This document shows positions 1 through 5,103 of a stretch of DNA of 5,810 bases, piece by piece. The notes under the pieces were generated by a model. It searched no databases. It saw nothing but the letters and a program-made list of their open reading frames with translations, and was not told the DNA's origin. The translations under genes were made by a program, and so were the position numbers. The stretch's first letter is position 1, and every line of letters begins with the position of its first letter. This DNA is from CAYZZA01 sp964482685 (GTDB taxonomy: Bacteria > Bacillota > Bacilli > Lactobacillales > Carnobacteriaceae_A), in contig CAYZZA010000069.1 of assembly GCA_964482685.1 (NCBI GenBank), positions 1 to 5,810 on the forward strand, read 5' to 3'.

Positions 1-41
1 ACTTCCTTCTTTTCCCTTGCAACTATTTCTTTGTTTTTCAT
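1..41 (-). CDS. Possible start of a downstream gene, truncated by the window edge
   Basis: An ATG at 41-39 on the minus strand opens a frame without stops to the window edge, reading MKNKEIVAREKKE. AGGGAG stands 9 nt upstream of the ATG, an acceptable Shine-Dalgarno sequence. The residues are lysine- and glutamate-rich and hydrophilic, so there is no sign of a signal peptide or membrane start. The gene would be co-directional with the ECF operon but lies beyond that operon's terminator, so it would need its own promoter; a weak candidate sits at 295-322. Thirteen codons are too few to identify a family, and the frame could be open by chance. Confidence 0.35.
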   Translation of the reverse strand, partial: MKNKEIVAREKKE

Positions 42-446
42 GTATCCATTCTCCCTAACAATATATTTAACCATTCATGTACAGTTACTATCGGATTGGT
101 TTCTCTAAACTTAAGTCTTTCTTTCTCTAGACAAAATACAGTGTTGAATCTTACAACGACAGAAAAAATTCTTATCCGTTCACTAAAAAAATGTCAGTCC
201 AATACGTGGACCCTGCCCATTTTCAACAGATCCTTTTTGACAAATTACACAATCAAGAAGTCTTTTAAAAAAAGTGTTTCAAAAAATTGGTCACATTATG
301 TCAATCAATTTTGTCTTTCCAAACATTAAAAAGACTTTAGGCAATATGAAGAGGCTTTAAGGAGAATAAGAAAACATGTGACAAAACAAAAACGAAAAAT
401 ATAAGATAAAATAAAAAATATGAGACAGAATGAAAAATATGAGACA
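42..446. other. AT-rich intergenic region without a convincing gene
   Basis: This stretch is clearly richer in A and T than the neighbouring genes. A 77-codon plus-strand frame (96-329) has no good ribosome-binding site, an unstructured composition (S, N, K, T rich) and no recognisable motif, so I treat it as non-coding. The region holds a 19-bp tandem repeat at its right end. It also holds a possible minus-strand promoter and a leader of about 250 nt before the ATG at 41. The leader has one small hairpin, GTCCA/TGGAC around 196-210, followed a few bases later by a run of seven T on the minus strand. I see no T-box motif, tRNA or known riboswitch core. Confidence 0.5.
295..322 (-). promoter_or_regulatory. 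Candidate sigma-A promoter for the truncated left-end gene
   Basis: On the minus strand TTGGAA (322-317) and CATAAT (300-295) are separated by 16 bp. They match the TTGACA and TATAAT consensus at 4 of 6 and 5 of 6 positions. The promoter lies downstream of the operon terminator and points at the possible start codon at 41, implying an untranslated leader of about 250 nt. In such AT-rich DNA matches of this quality arise by chance, so this is tentative. Confidence 0.3.
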
Positions 447-451
447 AAATA
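371..451. repeat. Tandem 19-bp AT-rich repeat, three units plus a degenerate copy
   Basis: Three head-to-tail units lie at 395-413 (AAAAATATAAGATAAAATA), 414-432 (AAAAATATGAGACAGAATG) and 433-451 (AAAAATATGAGACAAAATA). Units two and three differ at two positions; unit one differs from unit three at two. A looser fourth copy (AAAACATGTGACAAAACA) lies just to the left at 371-388. The last unit runs into the A-run that encodes the U-tract of the operon terminator. Replication slippage is the simplest origin. A binding-site array cannot be excluded. Confidence 0.75.
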
Positions 452-478
452 AAAAAGCCGAAACATGCGTTTCGGCTT
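447..478 (-). terminator. Intrinsic terminator of the ECF/MFS operon
   Basis: A perfect 10-bp stem, AAGCCGAAAC (455-464) with GTTTCGGCTT (469-478), closes a 4-nt ATGC loop. Read on the minus strand it is followed by TTTTATTTT, a proper U-tract. It starts 22 nt after the MFS stop codon. The plus-strand side has no U-tract, so termination should be one-directional and end the ecfT-ecfA-ecfA-MFS transcript. Confidence 0.93.
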
Positions 479-499
479 AGTGTCTGTTTGGTTCATTTT

Positions 500-1651
500 T
501 TATTTTTCAACCACTTCATGATCCAGCCTATCAAGCGCAAACGCTCGGTACATGAGATACGCTGAAAGCAACAGCCCAAGTGCGGACAGAATCATTAAAA
601 GACGAAATCCTCCGACTGTGTACAAAACTGGCGCAGTCGCATTCGCAAAGAAGTTCGCCAAAGAAGTGGTGGAGCTCAAAATCGTCAAAAATGTCGCACT
701 CTTCACACGGTAAAACGTGGCCCCCGTTGGGTAAAACAACCCCCAAATCGTATCATAGGCCAAGCCAAACAAAAAACCAAACAACCAAAGCGGTTGTTTC
801 GTTAAAATAAAGGGAATTAAGAACACGCCCCCTAATGCGGTAGACCAAACACTCATTTTCCGTTTCCCAAAGCGGTCGCTGTAGACCGTAATCAAGATTC
901 CTGCAAGAATCGCACCAAACGCAACAATGCTATAGAAGACACTGATGGTTTTTTGAGGAAGCCCTAAGGCATCCAAGTGCACGCTCAAATACCCATAAAA
1001 GTAAATAGCAGGCACAGACAACAGGAGATTGGCCACAATCATCAACTGCGCTTTGCGGTCTTTCAGCAACGAAAAAGCCAACCGGGCACTGAGGGGCACG
1101 TCTTGAACGACTTTTCGATCTGGCAATGCTTGTAGGGCAAGAACTGCCAAGAGACCACTGATGCTCAAGCCTAAATAAATCGTGCGAAAACCAATTCTTT
1201 CTGCTGTCCAACTACCTAGAGAAGGCGACACAAAGGCCGCTACCGCAAAAGCAATTTTATACAAGCCTACGATGCTGCCTATTTTTTTGTTGTCTACCAG
1301 CACACTTGTATACGACATAATAATCCCTGAAAGATTAAAATACCCAATCCCTAATAGAAAGCGTCCTAGAATATACCCAGGCAAGGTGTTGCTGTAGACA
1401 ACCAAACTCCCGATAGAAAAAAGAAGCGTACTCACTTGTAAGATACGCTTCATGCTAATAGAATCGGCTAAAAAGCCAAAGAAAGGCGACAACAACCCCG
1501 AAGCCGCAAACCCAAGATTCAATAAGGCCACTTGTTGCGGCAATACCCCGTAGGTTTGTGCAATGATGGGAGCCAAAGGCATGACCATCGTCATTTCAAA
1601 TACCACAATAAATTGCAACAGCATCAGCAACAAAACCGTTATCAGAATCAT
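500..1651 (-). CDS. MFS transporter, 12 transmembrane helices (substrate unknown)
   Basis: This 383-residue protein has the length and hydrophobic pattern of a 12-helix major facilitator, a secondary carrier in the cytoplasmic membrane. The loop between helices 2 and 3 carries a motif-A relative (GFLADSISMKR, residues 59-69). The equivalent loop of the second half has YSDRFGKRK (257-265). An arginine in helix 4 (GRFLLGIG, R97) fits motif B. These features resemble the drug/sugar/nucleoside-efflux type (DHA1-like) rather than sugar symporters, but do not fix direction or substrate. The ATG lies 3 nt after the preceding ATPase stop with only a weak GCAGAG ribosome site, which suggests translational coupling. 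As last gene of an ECF importer operon it may export or exchange a breakdown product, or be a second route for the same compound; that role is inferred from position only. Confidence 0.9.
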   Translation of the reverse strand: MILITVLLLMLLQFIVVFEMTMVMPLAPIIAQTYGVLPQQVALLNLGFAASGLLSPFFGFLADSISMKRILQVSTLLFSIGSLVVYSNTLPGYILGRFLLGIGYFNLSGIIMSYTSVLVDNKKIGSIVGLYKIAFAVAAFVSPSLGSWTAERIGFRTIYLGLSISGLLAVLALQALPDRKVVQDVPLSARLAFSLLKDRKAQLMIVANLLLSVPAIYFYGYLSVHLDALGLPQKTISVFYSIVAFGAILAGILITVYSDRFGKRKMSVWSTALGGVFLIPFILTKQPLWLFGFLFGLAYDTIWGLFYPTGATFYRVKSATFLTILSSTTSLANFFANATAPVLYTVGGFRLLMILSALGLLLSAYLMYRAFALDRLDHEVVEK

Positions 1652-1654
1652 GGG

Positions 1655-2458
1655 CTACTCTGCTTTATACGCAGCTAAGAACTCTGCGATATCAACAACG
1701 GGTTCCGTACAGCCTAAGCGGTGCGCCAATTCCGCAATCACCGGTTGCTTCAAGGCGGCTTCTTCTAAAAGAGCATGGTTCCAGAACACTTCGTTGGTCG
1801 TGCCATCTCCGATTACGTTTTTATGTGCCATTACGATGACACGTTTAAAGTGTTCGATCACAAAGTCCATGTCGTGGGTGATGGTAATCACAGTTTTGCC
1901 TTCGTTAGACAAATAGTCCATGATTTCAATCAACCATTGAATCCCAAACAAGTCTTGTCCCGCTGTAGGTTCGTCTAGAATAATGGTTTCACAATCGTTG
2001 GCCACCACAATCGCAACGGTCACAAACTTGCGCAATCCAATGGGCAAGTCGTACGGATTGATGTTTAAGTACTCATCCACATGGCACAATTTGGCTGCGT
2101 GCTCAACGGTTTTTTTGATCACAGCTTCGTCTACTTTGCGGTGGCGAAGGGTATAGGCGATTTCATCAAACACGGTGTTGTTAAAGAGTTGGTCGCCAGG
2201 GTTTTGAAACACATACCCCACTCCTTGAGACACTTGGGCAGTTGTTTTGTCCTTGATGTCTTCTCCCTTTACAAGCACCCGTCCGTCTTGCGGTCTTAAC
2301 AACCCGTTCATGAGTTTAACAGTGGTCGTTTTCCCGGCCCCGTTCTGCCCAATAATGGCAACGCGTTCGCCTTTTGCTACAGTGATGTTCACGTTTTCCA
2401 CCGCTTTAAATCCATTTGGATAGGAAAACGAAACATTGTCTAATTGAATACTAGTCAT
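1655..2458 (-). CDS. ecfA: ECF transporter ATPase with a degenerate ABC signature (second A subunit)
   Basis: This 267-residue ABC ATPase is one of two that should power the ECF importer from the cytoplasmic face. Visible elements are Walker A GQNGAGKTT (37-45), Q-loop Q85 in FQNPGDQ, Walker B IILDEP with catalytic glutamate E163, D-loop AGQD (166-169) and switch histidine H195. The signature is unusual: LSGGQ is replaced by LPIGL (138-142), followed by RKFV. The C-terminal QPVIAELAHRLG segment (about 238-249) is typical of ECF ATPases, which separates it from ordinary importers. Its ATG overlaps the end of the preceding ATPase by 8 bp (ATGACTAG). The purine-rich GAAAGG lies about 12 nt upstream, rather far, so coupled translation is likely. 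The two ATPases probably form a heterodimer with one consensus and one non-consensus ATP site. The family assignment is secure; the functional effect of the altered motif is inferred. Confidence 0.95.
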   Translation of the reverse strand: MTSIQLDNVSFSYPNGFKAVENVNITVAKGERVAIIGQNGAGKTTTVKLMNGLLRPQDGRVLVKGEDIKDKTTAQVSQGVGYVFQNPGDQLFNNTVFDEIAYTLRHRKVDEAVIKKTVEHAAKLCHVDEYLNINPYDLPIGLRKFVTVAIVVANDCETIILDEPTAGQDLFGIQWLIEIMDYLSNEGKTVITITHDMDFVIEHFKRVIVMAHKNVIGDGTTNEVFWNHALLEEAALKQPVIAELAHRLGCTEPVVDIAEFLAAYKAE

Positions 2459-3308
2459 GCAGGTTCAACACCTTTCCAAAGACATCTACAGATTCTTCTA
2501 AGCGCGTTGGAATCTGGTCAAATTTTACCTTGTTTTGGACTTCCAGTTGGTGTGCCAATTTGGCCACTTGGGGCATCGGCACGCCATACGTTTCCACCAA
2601 TGGATTGCCGAGTACTTCTTGTGTAGGCCCATCCATTGCAATCCCATCTTCAGACATCACAATGACACGGTCAGCGTATTCACTAATCAAGTCAATTTTG
2701 TGTTCAACTAGAATAATTGTACGGTGTTGCTTTTTCAAAATCCCAAGTGTTTCAAACACTTCTTCGGTTCCGATTGGGTCTAGTTGAGATGTAGGCTCAT
2801 CCACAATCAAAATCTCAGGGTCCATCACAAGCACAGACGCAAGGGCCACTCGTTGGCTTTGTCCACCAGATAACTCTCCTGGGTGTTTGTCCTTCAAGTA
2901 TTCAATTTTTAATTGGGCGATGATGTCATCAACACGTTGCATCATTTCTGCTCGTTCCACACCTAGGTTTTCTAGCCCAAACGCGATTTCTTCATAGACT
3001 GTTTTTTTGATGCCGGAAATTTGAATAAAGGGGTTTTGAAACACAAACCCTATCTTTTCCGACAACATTCCCATCTGGTACGTATTCAAGTTTTGGCCTT
3101 CTACAAGGACTTCTCCGCGCAATTCTCCTTGCGTGAAGTTTGGAATCAACCCACGCATGATGTTGCAAAGTGTGGTTTTTCCTACTCCATTTTGTCCGAC
3201 GAGACCAATAAATTCGCCTTTTTTAATTTCTAAGTTGATGTTTTTAAAAATTGGTTTTTCAGCTAGTTGGTATTTAAAGCCAATGTTTTTTAATTCCAAT
3301 ACGTTCAT
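2451..3308 (-). CDS. ecfA: ECF transporter ATPase with canonical motifs (first A subunit)
   Basis: This 285-residue ABC ATPase carries every canonical element: Walker A GQNGVGKTT (38-46), Q91 in FQNPFIQ, signature LSGGQ (146-150), Walker B ILIVDEP with E171, D-loop SQLD (174-177) and switch histidine H203. The C-terminal VPMPQVAKLAHQL block (243-255) is the ECF-ATPase hallmark region. A frame extension with GTG at 3323 is possible, but the ATG at 3308 is preferred. It has GGAGGG at a 7-nt spacing, and it overlaps the EcfT stop in ATGA, a classic coupled junction. The protein should pair with the neighbouring ATPase, and the two should bind the EcfT coupling helices through their Q-loop regions. 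In a head-to-tail dimer its intact signature serves the ATP bound by the other subunit's Walker motifs, which would make that the competent site. Confidence 0.96.
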   Translation of the reverse strand: MNVLELKNIGFKYQLAEKPIFKNINLEIKKGEFIGLVGQNGVGKTTLCNIMRGLIPNFTQGELRGEVLVEGQNLNTYQMGMLSEKIGFVFQNPFIQISGIKKTVYEEIAFGLENLGVERAEMMQRVDDIIAQLKIEYLKDKHPGELSGGQSQRVALASVLVMDPEILIVDEPTSQLDPIGTEEVFETLGILKKQHRTIILVEHKIDLISEYADRVIVMSEDGIAMDGPTQEVLGNPLVETYGVPMPQVAKLAHQLEVQNKVKFDQIPTRLEESVDVFGKVLNLHD

Positions 3309-4051
3309 CCGATTACCCTCCACACAATGACCACAACGGTTAAGGCGAGTAGGACGCCCGTCACAATGGTATCAATCGTATTTTTTTCCATTTGTCGCAA
3401 ACTTGTTTTTTTGTTGTCAGATGAAAATCCACGTACTTCAAGTGTGACCGCACGGTCTTCCACGTCCGCAATAGACGAAATAATCAGTGGACCTAACGAT
3501 GGAAAGAATGCTTTCATGCGTCGTACAACCGATCCTTCTGTTTCAATCCCTCGAGCTTGTTGGGCTTGCATAATGACTTTGCTCTTTTTGGTCATATCTG
3601 GAATCAATTGGAAGGTAGACAACACAATGTAGCTGACCATATGGCTCATCTTCATTTTTTGAAGGGCCAGCATCAATTCTTCCATTTGTGTTGTTTCAAA
3701 AAACAACAACACTGTAGCTACTAACACAATCAAGAGAGACGTCTGGTTTAATGCATCTATTAAAGCTTGTTCCGTGACTTTCAAAAAGCCAAGGTCCAAC
3801 AGAACCGGTGTAGACGTTTGATCGAGTACAATTTTAAACAAGAAGATAAATAAGACAAATACAATTAACGCCAAAATGACCTTTTTCGCAAAGGGCACAA
3901 TTTTCCCATCTACCAAGGCCAAAACAGCCGCTATGGGCAATACAATCAAATAAGCAAACTTCCAATCAAAGAAAAAGTTCATCAGCAACGGCGCAAGAAT
4001 GAACCATGCTTTGGTTGTGGGGTATAAATTTGAGATAACACCTTTTTTCAT
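3305..4051 (-). CDS. ecfT: ECF transporter transmembrane energy-coupling component EcfT
   Basis: This 248-residue membrane protein is the scaffold that links the two ATPases to the S component. The N-terminal part holds closely spaced hydrophobic segments (about residues 12-75 and 100-120). A long amphipathic central/C-terminal section carries the two diagnostic Ala-Arg-Gly-type motifs, QQARGIE (around R167) and LEVRGFSS (around R207). In the EcfT family these sit at the ends of the coupling helices and insert into grooves of the ATPases. A final hydrophobic helix ends the protein. An in-frame ATG three codons earlier (4060) is possible, but AAAGGA touches it with no spacing. The same AAAGGA stands 8 nt before the ATG at 4051, so I chose the latter. 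The TGA stop overlaps the next ATG (ATGA). A structured leader lies upstream, unlike the tight junctions downstream. Confidence 0.94.
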   Translation of the reverse strand: MKKGVISNLYPTTKAWFILAPLLMNFFFDWKFAYLIVLPIAAVLALVDGKIVPFAKKVILALIVFVLFIFLFKIVLDQTSTPVLLDLGFLKVTEQALIDALNQTSLLIVLVATVLLFFETTQMEELMLALQKMKMSHMVSYIVLSTFQLIPDMTKKSKVIMQAQQARGIETEGSVVRRMKAFFPSLGPLIISSIADVEDRAVTLEVRGFSSDNKKTSLRQMEKNTIDTIVTGVLLALTVVVIVWRVIG

Positions 4052-4059
4052 ACTGTTCA

Positions 4060-4065
4060 TCCTTT
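4060..4065 (-). promoter_or_regulatory. Ribosome-binding site that decides the EcfT start
   Basis: On the minus strand AAAGGA ends 8 nt before the ATG at 4051. It directly abuts and partly overlaps the alternative ATG at 4060, which therefore has no usable spacing. This favours the shorter, 248-residue EcfT. Confidence 0.65.
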
Positions 4066-4072
4066 CTTCTCG

Positions 4073-4095
4073 GAGGTCGCTAACGTAGTGACCTC
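4073..4095 (-). promoter_or_regulatory. Hairpin immediately upstream of the ecfT ribosome-binding site
   Basis: GAGGTCACT and AGCGACCTC pair into a 9-bp stem (one G-T wobble on the plus strand, an A-C mismatch on the minus-strand RNA) around a 5-nt loop. The stem's lower 6 bp, GAGGTC/GACCTC, are perfect. No U-run follows, so it is not a terminator. Ending 7 nt before the AAAGGA, it could set access to the ecfT translation start or protect the 5' end of a processed transcript. Confidence 0.55.
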
Positions 4096-4129
4096 TTGGT
4101 TCCAGTCCTACCTATCCCATATACGTACA

Positions 4130-4184
4130 ATTTATTTGAATCCTTTTATTTGAATTCTTTTATTTGAATTCTTTTTTTGAATTG
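4130..4184. repeat. 14-bp AT-rich tandem repeat, three full units plus a shortened one
   Basis: Plus-strand units are 4130-4143 (ATTTATTTGAATCC), 4144-4157 and 4158-4171 (both exactly TTTTATTTGAATTC), and a 13-base relative TTTTTTTGAATTG at 4172-4184. The two identical central copies imply recent duplication. The unit of 14 bp is not a whole number of helical turns. It lies in the leader before ecfT, where copy number would change the spacing of flanking structures. Confidence 0.85.
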
Positions 4185-4221
4185 AACACTGAGGGATGAA
4201 TAGGGGTGTTCACGTCCTCAG
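4183..4221 (-). promoter_or_regulatory. Two interlocking inverted repeats (possible H-type pseudoknot or operator)
   Basis: In RNA order on the minus strand: CTGAGG (4221-4216), three bases, TGAACAC (4212-4206), an 11-base linker, CCTCAG (4194-4189), then TGTTCA (4188-4183). The first element can pair with the third (6 bp) and the second with the fourth (6 bp, or 7 at the cost of the adjoining pair). The arms alternate, which is the topology of an H-type pseudoknot with directly abutting 3' arms. As DNA, TGAACAC/GTGTTCA is also a perfect dyad that a repressor could bind. Confidence 0.45.
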
Positions 4222-4345
4222 ACTTCTAATTCATGTTAGTCTTACAGTTTTTTGACTTCTTTCGTACCGTCCTTGTCGTTCTTATGCTTGTCTCCAAAAG
4301 TTTAACTAGGCAGCCTGATGTGACACATGGGTGTAAAAGATTTGG

Positions 4346-4398
4346 AAAAAAACAAAGAAAAGCTCCGTTGAAGCGAACCGCGTTTCAACGGGCTTTTC
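4346..4398 (-). terminator. Intrinsic terminator behind the S-component gene
   Basis: A long stem joins 4357-4375 with 4381-4398. Its outer part is GAAAAGC/GCTTTTC and its inner part CCGTTGAA/TTCAACGG, with a single bulged base at 4364 and a 5-base loop. On the minus strand it is followed by TTTGTTTTTTT (4356-4346). It begins 43 nt after the S-component stop codon. It should end or attenuate the nucleoside hydrolase/S-component transcript ahead of the EcfT block. There is no T-run on the plus-strand side, so it acts in one direction. Confidence 0.92.
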
Positions 4399-4441
4399 AT
4401 GTTTACTCTGTCAACCCTCTACACAGCGTGTCGCTTGGTGG

Positions 4442-5074
4442 TTAAACCCACTCGTCGTCTTTGGATGTTTCAGGTTGTGCAAAGGTGCTTTGGTCCAAGT
4501 ACTTTCCACCTAGAGGGAATTGCAACATGGTTCTATTTGGAATAGCTTTGATTAAGAGGTATACCACAATCACAGAGACCACTTTGTCAACTGTTTCTGT
4601 AATCAAGGTTGTGGTCATAACCGAACTCCAGAGTCCTTGTCCAGTTTGAACTAAGAATAATGTAATGGCGCTAGATCCTCCACCGGTGACTCCTCCGTAC
4701 ACAAACACCGTGATTGGAATTGCGGTAAGTTGAGTGACCAACCAAATAAGTCCGGATACAATGACTATTCCTTTAACGTTTGTAAACCATCCTTTTTTTC
4801 CACCAAGTCCCGCAGCCCAGCCAATGGCAATACTGACAAGTGCGTATGGAAGGAAGGTAGGGTTGGTGACTCCAAGAATTAAGTTTGTAGCTAAACCAGT
4901 CAATGCACCAAGCAATGGTCCAGTTAGAGCTCCAACTAAAATAGTTCCAATAACGTCAATAAATACAGGCAATTTTAAGAGTGAAGCCAATTGACCTCCA
5001 ACTACGTTGATGGCGATTCCGATTGGAATCAATAAAAGTGCAACTGTGGATATTTTTTTCTTAGGATTTGTCAT
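4442..5074 (-). CDS. ECF transporter substrate-binding (S) component, probable nucleoside-type ligand
   Basis: This 210-residue integral membrane protein has about six hydrophobic segments (roughly residues 10-31, 38-62, 74-91, 102-124, 135-158 and 162-178), the layout of ECF S components. Family-like features are a small-residue-rich second and third helix (GALTGPLLGALTGLATNLILG, split across 48-68) and a late ETVDKVVS...LLIKAIP segment (160-179). The S component binds the ligand from outside with high affinity and topples in the membrane when docked on EcfT and the ATPases. The sequence does not match a vitamin-specific S family I can name, so the ligand is inferred from the neighbouring nucleoside hydrolase. 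A hydrophilic tail of about 30 residues (180-210) ends the protein. AAAGGGG at 7-nt spacing supports the ATG; the hydrolase stop is 29 nt upstream. A terminator separates it from its presumed EcfT/A/A partners. Confidence 0.85.
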   Translation of the reverse strand: MTNPKKKISTVALLLIPIGIAINVVGGQLASLLKLPVFIDVIGTILVGALTGPLLGALTGLATNLILGVTNPTFLPYALVSIAIGWAAGLGGKKGWFTNVKGIVIVSGLIWLVTQLTAIPITVFVYGGVTGGGSSAITLFLVQTGQGLWSSVMTTTLITETVDKVVSVIVVYLLIKAIPNRTMLQFPLGGKYLDQSTFAQPETSKDDEWV

Positions 5075-5103
5075 GTGTATACCCCTTTTCTAGGTTTAAT
5101 GGT

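Larger units (their letters stand above)
4061..4345 (-). promoter_or_regulatory. Structured leader between the S-component terminator and ecfT
   Basis: About 285 bases without a gene separate the terminator behind the S component from ecfT. The stretch contains a perfect 11-bp palindrome ATGTGACACAT (4318-4328), two interlocking inverted repeats (4183-4221), an array of 14-bp AT-rich repeats (4130-4184) and a hairpin 8 nt from the ecfT ribosome site (4073-4095). I could not find a convincing -35/-10 pair, although one would be expected if the upstream terminator is efficient. The leader resembles no riboswitch I can recognise from conserved core bases. Its role in controlling the EcfT-A-A-MFS block is inferred from position and structure. 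Confidence 0.45.

Noticed and set aside
130..290. T-box leader upstream of the left-end gene
   Set aside because: GGGCAGGGTCCACG on the minus strand recalls but does not match the conserved T-box sequence, and no specifier stem is apparent.
96..329. 77-codon plus-strand open frame
   Set aside because: No ribosome-binding site, low-complexity composition and no recognisable domain; it lies in AT-rich intergenic DNA.
3309..3323. GTG start five codons upstream for the first ECF ATPase
   Set aside because: The ATG at 3308 has GGAGGG at 7-nt spacing and an ATGA overlap with ecfT, and the extension would place the start within that ribosome-binding site.
4061..4345. A known riboswitch class (preQ1, TPP, FMN, purine) before ecfT
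   Set aside because: I looked for the conserved cores and found none that match; only unassigned stems and repeats are supported.
4233..4445. 70-codon plus-strand open frame in the ecfT leader
   Set aside because: It runs through the terminator stem and into the S-component stop codon, with no ribosome site; explained by non-coding structure.
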